Shown: positions 10,500 through 18,820 of the stretch, one piece after another
Layout: each line of letters opens with the position of its first letter
Numbering within the stretch: position 1 is the stretch's first letter
Assembly: GCA_964554335.1 (NCBI GenBank)
Contig: CAZKOF010000004.1
Location: forward strand, 1 to 64,000
DNA: 64,000 nt
Direction of reading: 5' to 3'
From: UBA3263 sp964554335
GTDB taxonomy: Bacteria > Bacteroidota > Bacteroidia > Bacteroidales > Muribaculaceae
Translations under genes and position numbers: made by a program
Notes under the pieces: model-generated
Database searches by the model: none
What the model was told of the DNA's origin: nothing
What the model saw: the letters and a program-made list of their open reading frames with translations, nothing else

Positions 10500-11381
10500 A
10501 TGACAGCATTTGTATTTCCCGGCCAAGGCGCCCAGTTCTCGGGCATGGGCAAGGAGCTTTACGACAACAATGAAGAGGCACGCGCACTCTTCGAGAAAGC
10601 TAACGAAATTCTCGGTTTCCGAATCACCGACCTGATGTTCGAGGGCACCGACGAAGACCTGCGTCAGACCGCAGTTACCCAGCCCGCAGTGTTTATCCAC
10701 AGCGTTCTTTCGGCCCGCTTCATGGCCGCCGACAAGAAACCCGACATGGTTGCCGGCCACTCGCTCGGCGAATTTTCGGCCCTGGTAAGCTGCGAAGCAC
10801 TGAGCTTCGAAGACGCTCTGAAGCTCGTCAGCGCCCGCGCCAAAGCGATGCAGAAAGCCTGCGAGCTGAAGCCGAGCACCATGGCGGCAATCATTGCCCT
10901 GGCCGACGAGAAAGTAGAAGAAATCTGCTCGCAAGTTGAGGGCGTGGCCGTATGCGCCAACTTCAACTGCCCCGGCCAGATTGTCATTTCGGGCGAAATC
11001 GAGGCCATCAATGCCGCCTGCGAAATGGCAAAAACTGCCGGCGCCAAGCGCGCCCTGCCCCTGAAGGTCGGCGGCGCGTTCCACAGCCCGCTGATGGAGC
11101 CCGCACGCGCCGAACTCGCATCCGCCATCGAGGCCACGGAGTTCCGCACCCCGACCTGCCCCATTTATCAGAATGTCGACGCCAAGCCCCACACCGACCC
11201 CGCCGAAATCAAAGCAAACCTCGTTGCGCAGCTGACGGCCCCCGTGCGTTGGACCGCTACGGTTCAGAACATGATCGCCGACGGCGCCACCGAGTTCATT
11301 GAATTCGGTCCCGGCAAAGTTCTTCAGGGCCTGGTAAGCAAAATCAGCCGCGAAGTTGCCGTATGCGGCTTCCAGGGTTAA
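10500..11381 (+). CDS. fabD: Malonyl-CoA:ACP transacylase
   Basis: A 293-residue cytosolic enzyme that moves malonyl from CoA to acyl carrier protein, feeding fatty-acid elongation. The GQGAQ motif at residues 8-12, the nucleophile Ser88 in GHSLGE and the catalytic His195 in GAFHSPLM are all present, and length is normal. A leader hairpin (TTCGGCC/GGCCGAA) sits just before the start. The stop overlaps the next gene by 19 nt, implying a joint transcript with the LtaS-like gene. fabH, which uses the product, is encoded near the other end of the window. Confidence 0.96.
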   Translation: MTAFVFPGQGAQFSGMGKELYDNNEEARALFEKANEILGFRITDLMFEGTDEDLRQTAVTQPAVFIHSVLSARFMAADKKPDMVAGHSLGEFSALVSCEALSFEDALKLVSARAKAMQKACELKPSTMAAIIALADEKVEEICSQVEGVAVCANFNCPGQIVISGEIEAINAACEMAKTAGAKRALPLKVGGAFHSPLMEPARAELASAIEATEFRTPTCPIYQNVDAKPHTDPAEIKANLVAQLTAPVRWTATVQNMIADGATEFIEFGPGKVLQGLVSKISREVAVCGFQG

Positions 11382-13369
11382 TCAAACGTCTGCGACAGAC
11401 CACGATGTGGTCTGCCCTCGTCAATCTCTTTTGGGTCTACCTTCTGATGGAGGTGACCCGTTTGACGTTTTTAGCCGTCAACCACGGGGTCTTCCACCTG
11501 ACGTGGCAGTCGTTTGCGCTCATCAGCCGCGGCGGCCTGTTGTTCGACACCTCGGCCATTCTCTACGTCAACAGCCTATGGCTCGCTTTGGCGTTCTTTC
11601 CGCTGCATTATAAGGAGCGAGATGGCTTCCGCCGGTTTCAACACATTCTCTATGTTGCGACCAACGCCATTGCACTCGGGGCCAACCTGTGTGACGCAGT
11701 CTTTTTCGGCTATCGCCAACATCGGTCAACCATGGCCCTATTCGATGAGTTTGGCCACGAAGGCGCCTCCAACCTCTTGAAAATCATCTCGACCGAAGCA
11801 CTCGCCCACTGGTATCTGGTTGTGCTCTTCATCGGGATGGTCTGGCTGCTCTGGCGTTTCTACCGTGGGACGGTAGAAACGCCAGAGCGCCCCGCAAGCG
11901 GGCCGCTATGGCGTTATTATTTGCGTCAGACCCTCTGCCTGGGCCTATGGGTAGCCATATTCATATGGGGAGTCAGAGGATGCACGTTCTCAGCCGTGAC
12001 CCGCCCGATTTCAATCGGCTATGCCCAACGCTTCGCAACGGAACCCATCGACGTAGACCTCGTCTTGAATACCCCGTTTGCCATGCTCCGCACGATTGGC
12101 GGCTCGCCCGACCCGTCGCCTAAGTTCTATGCCACAGACGAAGCCCTGTCAGCGCAATATTCGCCAATACACGTTCCCTCCGACAGCATTGGCGGAGAGC
12201 TGCGCGGCCATAATGTCGTGATTCTCGTGCTCGAAAGCTTCGGCCGCGAATTCATCGGATCGCTCAATCCCGACCTCGACGGCGGAACGTATCGCGGCTA
12301 CACGCCGTTTCTCGACTCGCTGCTTAGCCGCAGCGTCAGGTTCGAAGAGACGTATTCCAACAGTGGCTTCTCAATCGACGCCCTGCCGTCGCTGCTCGCG
12401 TCGACGCCGCGGATGAGGCGCCCGTTCGTCGTGTCGCCCTACTCGCTCAACCGCGTAACGGGACTCGGGACGCTGCTTGACGCCGAAGGCTATCACACGG
12501 CGTTTTTCCACGGCGCCGACAATGAGTCGCTCGGTCTGCAGGCATTCGTGCGCCAGGCCGGATTCAAGAACTACTACGGCATCGACGAATACGTCGACGA
12601 CCCGCAGACCGCCGGCATGGATGATTTTGACGGCACATGGGGAATCTGGGACGGCCCCATGCTGCAATTCATGTGCCGCAAAATTTCTCAGATGCCCGAA
12701 CCGTTCATTGCCGGGCTCTTCACTCTGTCGAGCCATCACCCCTTCGACGTGCCAAAGGAGCTGGAAAAGCAATTTCCCCCGGAAGGGAAACTTGAAATCT
12801 ACCGCACCCTGCGCTACTCCGATGACGCTCTGCGACGGTTTTTCGACGCCGCAAAAAGCGAACCCTGGTTCAAAAACACCCTCTTCGTCATCTCGGCCGA
12901 CCACTGCTTCCTCCCGGCGTCGGAACACGCCGAGTATAACACCGAGTACGGCACGATGCGCATCCCCATCGCGCTCTATGATCCCTCGGGGACACTCGTG
13001 CCGGGAGTGCGCCCCGGATGCATGCAGCAGATCGACGTGCTCCCGACGGTGCTGACGCTCCTGGGCTACGACAAGCCCTACTTCGCTTTCGGCAACGACG
13101 TGCTCAACATGCCCGCCGACTCTACCTGGGGATTCCGTTGGAACCACTTCCCGCAACTCGCCGACGGCAAGTGGGTCCTTCAGATGGAGTCTACCGAATG
13201 GAAACCGTTCGGGCTCTACGATGTCAGGACCGATCCGCTGCTCCAAAACAACCTTAAGGGGCGCTATCCGGAGGTCGAAGAACGTATGTCGGCGAAACTC
13301 AAAGCGATAGTCCAAACCTACATGGAGAGGGAAAGTAACAACGACGTGTGCATAAAAGTTGCCCGTTAA
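11363..13369 (+). CDS. LtaS-like membrane sulfatase-family enzyme (phosphoglycerol transferase type)
   Basis: A 668-residue protein with about five N-terminal membrane segments and a large periplasmic alkaline-phosphatase/sulfatase-fold domain, as in lipoteichoic-acid synthase and related phosphoglycerol or phosphoethanolamine transferases. Visible metal-site motifs are VLVLESFGREF (first Asp/Glu site), the nucleophile region SNSGFSIDALPS and SADHCFLP late in the domain. Bacteroidota lack classical lipoteichoic acid, so the real acceptor may be a glycan or lipid head group; that is inference. The start at 11363 lies inside the end of fabD, in another frame; a later ATG at 11405 is a possible alternative that would avoid the overlap. 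Confidence 0.85.
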   Translation: MRLPGLIKRLRQTTMWSALVNLFWVYLLMEVTRLTFLAVNHGVFHLTWQSFALISRGGLLFDTSAILYVNSLWLALAFFPLHYKERDGFRRFQHILYVATNAIALGANLCDAVFFGYRQHRSTMALFDEFGHEGASNLLKIISTEALAHWYLVVLFIGMVWLLWRFYRGTVETPERPASGPLWRYYLRQTLCLGLWVAIFIWGVRGCTFSAVTRPISIGYAQRFATEPIDVDLVLNTPFAMLRTIGGSPDPSPKFYATDEALSAQYSPIHVPSDSIGGELRGHNVVILVLESFGREFIGSLNPDLDGGTYRGYTPFLDSLLSRSVRFEETYSNSGFSIDALPSLLASTPRMRRPFVVSPYSLNRVTGLGTLLDAEGYHTAFFHGADNESLGLQAFVRQAGFKNYYGIDEYVDDPQTAGMDDFDGTWGIWDGPMLQFMCRKISQMPEPFIAGLFTLSSHHPFDVPKELEKQFPPEGKLEIYRTLRYSDDALRRFFDAAKSEPWFKNTLFVISADHCFLPASEHAEYNTEYGTMRIPIALYDPSGTLVPGVRPGCMQQIDVLPTVLTLLGYDKPYFAFGNDVLNMPADSTWGFRWNHFPQLADGKWVLQMESTEWKPFGLYDVRTDPLLQNNLKGRYPEVEERMSAKLKAIVQTYMERESNNDVCIKVAR

Positions 13370-13422
13370 AGTTAAACTGTGTTAAACTCCGCTTAAACGT
13401 TTGGAAATTCAATTTTAAGCCG

Positions 13423-13430
13423 TAACTTTG
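13423..13430 (+). promoter_or_regulatory. Promoter TTG-N19-TAACTTTG
   Basis: TTG at 13401-13403 and TAACTTTG are separated by 19 nt, a textbook Bacteroidota pair. A terminator follows within 80 nt, so it probably drives a small RNA. Confidence 0.7.
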
Positions 13431-13436
13431 CAGTGT

Positions 13437-13510
13437 GTGTTTTTCATAGTATTAGATTAAGATAAAGGATACGAAGCGAGTCGTCGGGATGATGATTCGC
13501 TTTGTTTTTA
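13437..13510 (+). ncRNA. Candidate small RNA of about 75 nt
   Basis: This interval sits between a full TTG-N19-TAnnTTTG promoter and an intrinsic terminator. The terminator stem is AAGCGAGTC (13474-13482) with GATTCGCTT (13494-13502), nine pairs including one G-U, an 11-nt loop, then TGTTTTTA. The 5' part is unstructured and AT-rich. The longest reading frame is trivial. A second complete promoter for the next gene starts immediately after the terminator, which argues that the first unit is separate. Confidence 0.5.
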
Positions 13511-13523
13511 TACCTATTTTTTG

Positions 13524-13531
13524 TAACTTTG
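13524..13531 (+). promoter_or_regulatory. Promoter TTG-N19-TAACTTTG for the coiled-coil gene
   Basis: TTG at 13502-13504 lies 19 nt before TAACTTTG; note that this TTG falls within the tail of the small-RNA terminator. The leader to the ATG at 13611 is about 75 nt and contains the hairpin CCCC-TGT-GGGG. Confidence 0.7.
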
Positions 13532-13610
13532 CACCTTAGTATATAACCCGATAAGCTCATAAACCCATAAAATTCGGTTCCCCCCTGTGGGGACCTGCTA
13601 CCTCCAGAAA

Positions 13611-14582
13611 ATGGCCATTCCGAAATTCTTGCGAAATATGTTTGGCGGCGGCGAAAACAACGAAGTCGAGTTCGACGACATTGACCGTCCCACCCCATCG
13701 GCTCAGGCCGAGATTCAGGCAGCCAATCCGGCATCGGCGACGACCGACGAGGAACTGCCCACAGAACTTCTCGACGCGATTCTCGGCGTCATAAACGCCC
13801 AACTGCCCCCGGTTGTGGTCCAATGTCTTGACCGCGAGGCCCAACGCCGCTTTCTGAACGCAGACCTCGGGCAGCCGCTGCGGGACTATGCCGAGGCAAT
13901 GCGACGAAAAGCCGTCAGCGAACTGACGGGCGACCGCACGAAGATGCAGACCGAACTCGATGAGCTTCGCGCCGAGCGAAAAGAAGTTGCCGACAAACGC
14001 GAGGAGCAGAAAGCCGCCCTGCTCAGCGAGCAGCGCCAGCGCCGCGCCCTGAGCGAACGCAACCGCGACCTCGAGGCCAAGGTTGACCAGCTCGACAGCG
14101 AAATCGAGCAACACAAGCTGACCATCGCCTCGCTGATGAACAAGATTAGAGTCGCCGAGGTCAATGAAGGAAACACCGAAGCTCTGCAGCAGGAATTAGA
14201 CGACCTACGTTCGCAGCTCAAACAACGCGACGAGGCTCTGGCAGCCAAAGAGCAGGAAATAACCACCCTGGCCGAAAAAATCGCCAACTACGAGAGTGCC
14301 GCCGCAGTCGATGCCGCATTGGAACAACGTCGCGAGGCCGCAGGCGAGAACGACGCCGAAGCGCCCGCACAACCGCGCAAAAGACGCGGACGCGCACGCC
14401 GCCAAGCGCACGTCTACGATCCCGATAACGACGCCTCGGCCGATATCGACAGCGTTGACTGGCTTCTTCCGGGAGGTGTTCCTATCGGCCACACCGGCCA
14501 CGTCTCCGATCCCGACTTCGGATACCAACCCCCGAAACAGGCCCCGGAACCGGACCCTGACGCCCAACTGACACTCTTTTAA
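13611..14582 (+). CDS. Coiled-coil protein with C-terminal QLTLF clamp-binding-like motif
   Basis: A 323-residue cytosolic protein I cannot assign to a named family. Residues from about 95 to 235 form a long heptad-rich coiled coil (ELRAERKEVADKREEQKAAL and on). A basic patch PRKRRGRARRQ follows near residue 260, then an acidic, proline-rich tail ending exactly in DAQLTLF. QL-x-LF at a C-terminus is the consensus peptide by which polymerases and repair proteins bind the beta sliding clamp, so a replication- or repair-linked role is plausible but inferred. ATG 13611 is preferred over an in-frame GTG at 13587 because MAIPKFLRNMFGG is a natural start. The gene has its own promoter and is followed after 5 nt by the peptidase gene. 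Confidence 0.75.
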   Translation: MAIPKFLRNMFGGGENNEVEFDDIDRPTPSAQAEIQAANPASATTDEELPTELLDAILGVINAQLPPVVVQCLDREAQRRFLNADLGQPLRDYAEAMRRKAVSELTGDRTKMQTELDELRAERKEVADKREEQKAALLSEQRQRRALSERNRDLEAKVDQLDSEIEQHKLTIASLMNKIRVAEVNEGNTEALQQELDDLRSQLKQRDEALAAKEQEITTLAEKIANYESAAAVDAALEQRREAAGENDAEAPAQPRKRRGRARRQAHVYDPDNDASADIDSVDWLLPGGVPIGHTGHVSDPDFGYQPPKQAPEPDPDAQLTLF

Positions 14583-14587
14583 CTCCC

Positions 14588-16777
14588 ATGAACAAAATCA
14601 TCGCCACATTAGCCATCGCTCTGCTCGGCGCATATACCTACGCAGCCACGCCTGTCGACGTCAACGCGCTGAGCGAATACGTATATCCCAACAACGGCAC
14701 CGCGTCGGCCTCGCTCAACTTCATGCCCGACGGGCTCTCTTATCTGAAACTCAGCGCCGACGGCAAGTCTATCGGCCGCTATGACACCGCGTCCGGCAAA
14801 CTGACCGAAACGGTTCTCGACGTCAACAAAACCCGCGGCGACATCAAACTCGACCGCATCAACGGCTACTCGCTCAGCCCCGACGGCACACTGATTATCG
14901 TTTATCAGGAAAAAGAGCAGATTTATCGCCGTACATTCCGCGCCGCATACCATATATTCGACATCAAGCGCAACACCCTCAAACCGCTCTCGACCACCCA
15001 CCCGATGCAACAAAGCCCGGTGGTCAGCCCCGATGCCCGCATGATTGCCTTCATGGCTGCCGACAACAACATCTACATCCATAAGGTAGACTATGGCTCG
15101 GAGGTCGCCGTCACGACCGACGGCCGTCCCAATGCAATCATCAACGGTGTGCCCGACTGGACCTATGAAGAGGAGTTCGCAACCTCGCGCTCAATGGAGT
15201 TCGCCCCCGACAATTCCGCGCTCTCATATCTGAAATATGACGAAACCGACGTGCCCGCATTCAGCTTCGCCCTCTATGAGGGAGCCTGTAATCCGATGAC
15301 GCAATATGCGCTCTATCCGGGCACTTTCACTTATAAATATCCCGTTGCCGGCGAGCCCAACTCGCGCGTCTCACTCCATAGCTACGACGTCGAAACCCGC
15401 AAGACCAAAGACATCACCCTGCCGGCCGCCGATATCGAGTACATTCCACGCATTCATTACGGCCCGACAGCCGACAAGCTCATTGTTCTGACCCTCAATC
15501 GCGAGCAGAACCGGCTTGACTTCTACTCCGTCAACCCGCGGAGCACAGTCTCGACCCTCATCCATCAGGAAAAAAGCTCCGCATGGATAACTCCCGACTG
15601 CTACCAGAGCGTTGCCTACGAGCCGGCCTCGATGGTGATTTTCAGCAACCGCACCGGCTGGAGTCATCTTTATCGCCTCGACTATAACGGCAACGACCTC
15701 GGGGAACTGACTTCGGGAGAATATGACGTCACCGCTTTCTACGGCACCGCCCCCGACGGCTCATATTACTACCAAAGCGCCGAAAACGGCCCCATAAACC
15801 GCGTAATTGCGAAGGTTGAGGGCAAAAAACGCACAAAGAAGCTCGTCAGCCCCGCAGCCGGCTGGGCATCGGCGACGTTTGCCCCTGCAACCAACTACTA
15901 CGTCATCAATCACTCGACGGCAACAACCCCGCCGGTCTACACACTCGTTGCCTCGGATAAAGACAAGAGCGTGCGCACCCTCGAAGACAATGCCGAGGCT
16001 GCCTCACGCTTCGCCTCCGCTCCCAAGCGCGAATTTTTCACCATGCAGGCCGACGGCGTCGAACTCAACGGCTACATGGTCAAGCCCGCCGACTTCAACC
16101 CCTCGAAAAAATACCCCTGCATCATCAACCAATATAGCGGTCCCGGCTCACAGGAGGTCAGGAACGCCTGGCAGATTGACTGGCCCCAATACTTCGCGCA
16201 GCAGGGATATGTAATAGCCTGCGTCGACGGAAAGGGCACCGGCGCCCGCGGCCGCGAATTCGAGCAGTGTGTCTACAAAAACCTCGGCTACTTCGAGACC
16301 CGAAGCCAAAACGCCCTGCTCTCACACCTGCAGTCACTACCCTACATCGATGCTCGCCGCGTCGGCATCTATGGCTGGAGCTTCGGCGGCTATGAAGCGC
16401 TCATGGCCGCATCGAGCGGCGCCCCGTATGCCGCGGCGGTTGCCGTGGCCCCCGTGACCTCATGGCGCTACTACGACACCATCTACGCCGAGCGCTACAT
16501 GTCGACCCCCCGGGCAAACCCCGAGGGCTACGAATCATCCGCACCGCTCTCGCGCGCAGGCCGCCTGACCTGCCCTCTGCTGATGATAAGCGGCACGGCT
16601 GACGACAACGTGCACATGAGCAACACAATGGAGTTCTCAGCCCGCATGATCGACCTCAACCGTTGGCCTCAGATGCTCCTCTTCCCCAACATGAACCACT
16701 CAATCAACGGATGCAACACCCGCGCCGTGGTCTTCTCGCGGATGCTGCAATTCTTCAACGAAGAACTTGCAAAATAA
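14588..16777 (+). CDS. Dipeptidyl-peptidase IV-type S9 serine peptidase
   Basis: A 729-residue exported peptidase (signal peptide MNKIIATLAIALLGAYTYAA) that removes N-terminal X-Pro or X-Ala dipeptides, as DPP-IV of Porphyromonas does. An eight-bladed beta-propeller region precedes an alpha/beta-hydrolase domain. The DPP-IV double-glutamate motif is present in WTYEEEFATS. The triad is Ser598 (GWSFGGY), Asp672 (GTADDNVH) and His704 (NMNHSIN). It likely acts in the periplasm to supply dipeptides for amino-acid fermentation. It starts 5 nt after the coiled-coil gene and overlaps miaA by 11 nt, so these genes share a transcript. Confidence 0.95.
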   Translation: MNKIIATLAIALLGAYTYAATPVDVNALSEYVYPNNGTASASLNFMPDGLSYLKLSADGKSIGRYDTASGKLTETVLDVNKTRGDIKLDRINGYSLSPDGTLIIVYQEKEQIYRRTFRAAYHIFDIKRNTLKPLSTTHPMQQSPVVSPDARMIAFMAADNNIYIHKVDYGSEVAVTTDGRPNAIINGVPDWTYEEEFATSRSMEFAPDNSALSYLKYDETDVPAFSFALYEGACNPMTQYALYPGTFTYKYPVAGEPNSRVSLHSYDVETRKTKDITLPAADIEYIPRIHYGPTADKLIVLTLNREQNRLDFYSVNPRSTVSTLIHQEKSSAWITPDCYQSVAYEPASMVIFSNRTGWSHLYRLDYNGNDLGELTSGEYDVTAFYGTAPDGSYYYQSAENGPINRVIAKVEGKKRTKKLVSPAAGWASATFAPATNYYVINHSTATTPPVYTLVASDKDKSVRTLEDNAEAASRFASAPKREFFTMQADGVELNGYMVKPADFNPSKKYPCIINQYSGPGSQEVRNAWQIDWPQYFAQQGYVIACVDGKGTGARGREFEQCVYKNLGYFETRSQNALLSHLQSLPYIDARRVGIYGWSFGGYEALMAASSGAPYAAAVAVAPVTSWRYYDTIYAERYMSTPRANPEGYESSAPLSRAGRLTCPLLMISGTADDNVHMSNTMEFSARMIDLNRWPQMLLFPNMNHSINGCNTRAVVFSRMLQFFNEELAK

Positions 16778-17672
16778 ACCGCTGATAGTCATTACCGGGC
16801 CGACGGCGTGCGGAAAAACGCGCCGGGCTGTGGAGCTCGCCGGCGCTCTCGGCAACGCTGAGATTGTCAGCGCCGACTCGCGTCAGGTTTACCGCGGCAT
16901 GGACCTCGGGACCGGCAAAGACATCGAGGAATACGGCTCCACGCCATACCATCTGATCGACATCGCCCCGGCCGGCTCAAAATATAACCTTTATGAGTAT
17001 CTGCGCGATGCCAACGCGGCAATCGACAACATCGAAAGCCGCGGCGCGCGCCCGATAGTCTGTGGCGGCACGGGGCTCTACGTCGAGTCGCTCATCAACG
17101 GCCTGCGCCTCCCCGAAGTTCCCGAAAACCCCGAACTGCGCACGTCCCTGCGCAGCCGATCGCTCGAGGAACTGACCGAGATGCTCGCAGCGATGAAGAC
17201 GCTCCATAATACCACCGACGTCGACACCTGCGCCCGCGCAATCCGCGCCATCGAAATTCAGAGCTACTATGCCGCCAACCCCGAAGCCGCAGCCCAAGCC
17301 CTGCCGCAGCCGCGTCAGGCCGTAATCATTGCCCTCAACATCGACCGTGACGAGCGCCGCGCACGCATCTCAGAGCGGCTCCGTCGCCGCCTCGACCTCG
17401 GCATGGTCAACGAAGTACGCAGCCTCCTCGACTCCGGCATCGCCCCCGACGACCTCATCTACTATGGCCTGGAATATAAATTCCTGACCCTCCACGTAAC
17501 CGGACGCATGAGCTATGACGAAATGGTTGCAGGACTCGAAACGGCTATTCATCAATTTGCAAAACGCCAGATGACCTGGTTCCGCGGAATGGAACGCCGC
17601 GGCCACCGCATCCATTGGATTGAACACGACGATCCCGAATTCCTGACGAAAGTATTGAACATCATAGAATGA
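16767..17672 (+). CDS. miaA: tRNA dimethylallyltransferase
   Basis: A 301-residue cytosolic enzyme that attaches a dimethylallyl group to N6 of A37 in tRNAs reading UNN codons. The P-loop GPTACGKT at residues 10-17, the DSRQVYRGMDLGTGK segment with the general-base Asp, and the C-terminal QFAKRQMTWFR signature are all present. The start overlaps the end of the peptidase gene in another frame, and its stop overlaps the next ATG (ATGA). Length is typical. The overlap on both sides shows tight operon packing. Confidence 0.96.
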   Translation: MQNKPLIVITGPTACGKTRRAVELAGALGNAEIVSADSRQVYRGMDLGTGKDIEEYGSTPYHLIDIAPAGSKYNLYEYLRDANAAIDNIESRGARPIVCGGTGLYVESLINGLRLPEVPENPELRTSLRSRSLEELTEMLAAMKTLHNTTDVDTCARAIRAIEIQSYYAANPEAAAQALPQPRQAVIIALNIDRDERRARISERLRRRLDLGMVNEVRSLLDSGIAPDDLIYYGLEYKFLTLHVTGRMSYDEMVAGLETAIHQFAKRQMTWFRGMERRGHRIHWIEHDDPEFLTKVLNIIE

Positions 17673-18820
17673 AAAAATTATTATCGCTGATAATTTTATT
17701 CATGACCATCTCAGTCGGCATACGCGCCGACAACATTGAGCCCGGCCCGGACATCGACGACGGACACAACGTCGCCGCGGTCGACACGACCGCTCTTCCC
17801 GGCAACTGGTTTCAACAACTGCTGAAAGCCAACTTCAATATCAATGACCCGCGCATCCGCTATCCCCGCTTCATGAACTTCTGCCGCAAGGTCTATAACT
17901 GGGGCGACGAAACCTTCAACCGCTACGACACCGCCTACGTTGTCGGCACCGGAAAGAACTGGAAGCTGCTGCTCGACTCAACCAACGAGACACAACGCTA
18001 CGGCTACCTCTTCGACATCCAGCAGGAGAACAAACACGACATCGTCAGCATCCGCAGCAACCTCGCCTACAACCTCGGCGTCAGACTCTGCTTCATGGCC
18101 GTCAGCATCGGCTACACATGGAACATCAACGAACTCATCGGCCACAATAACGCCCCGCGCTCAACCTTCAACTTCACATTCACCTGCGCGCGCTTTTCGG
18201 CCGAGATAATGTCGCAACAAACCCACGGCAACACCTACATTGACCGCTTCGGCAGATACAACAACGGTCGGTCTATCCACATCGACCTCGACAACACCAG
18301 TCACAAGTCGTTCATGTTTAACGCTTTCTACTTTTTCAATCACCGCAAATACTCACAGGCCGCAGCCTATAGCTTCTCGAAATATCAGAAACGCAGCGCC
18401 GGCAGCTGGCTCGTCGGAGCGCGCTACAATCAGCAACTGCTGACAATAGATTTCACAAATCTGCCCGCCGACGTACTTGCCTACAAGCCCGTCAACATGC
18501 CTCTGCTCAACCAATATAACTACCACGACTTCTGCCTGCAGGGCGGCTACGCCCACAACTTCGTGTTCCCCCATAACTGGGTGCTGAACATCATCCTGCT
18601 CCCGAGCATCGGTTACAGACGCTCGCTCATCAGTGGCAAAAAGTCGGCATCAGAAATGGTTGCCACCAACCTCGACGGACGCATCAGCCTGGTCTACAAC
18701 CATCGCGCCCTCTTCCTGAACTTCCAGGCGCGCGGAACCGGAAACTTGCTCTTCAACAACGACTACTCATTCCTGATGGCCTCGGCATTCTTCTCCATCA
18801 AAACCGGCGTCCGCTTCTGA
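17669..18820 (+). CDS. DUF4421 outer-membrane-type protein
   Basis: A 383-residue exported protein with a signal peptide (MKKLLSLIILFMTISVGIRA) that matches the Bacteroidota family DUF4421 in my recollection. The body is rich in alternating aromatic and polar residues and ends in SIKTGVRF, a terminal Phe as in outer-membrane beta barrels, so it probably sits in the outer membrane. Function is unknown. It is coupled to miaA by an ATGA overlap. Its last 23 nt overlap the end of the convergent ygiQ-like gene, leaving no space for a terminator between them. Confidence 0.8.
   Translation: MKKLLSLIILFMTISVGIRADNIEPGPDIDDGHNVAAVDTTALPGNWFQQLLKANFNINDPRIRYPRFMNFCRKVYNWGDETFNRYDTAYVVGTGKNWKLLLDSTNETQRYGYLFDIQQENKHDIVSIRSNLAYNLGVRLCFMAVSIGYTWNINELIGHNNAPRSTFNFTFTCARFSAEIMSQQTHGNTYIDRFGRYNNGRSIHIDLDNTSHKSFMFNAFYFFNHRKYSQAAAYSFSKYQKRSAGSWLVGARYNQQLLTIDFTNLPADVLAYKPVNMPLLNQYNYHDFCLQGGYAHNFVFPHNWVLNIILLPSIGYRRSLISGKKSASEMVATNLDGRISLVYNHRALFLNFQARGTGNLLFNNDYSFLMASAFFSIKTGVRF

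Noticed and set aside
12371..13315. 314-codon minus-strand frame inside the LtaS-like gene
   Set aside because: It is a shadow of the sulfatase domain, which carries real motifs; His- and Val-rich composition is typical of such shadows.
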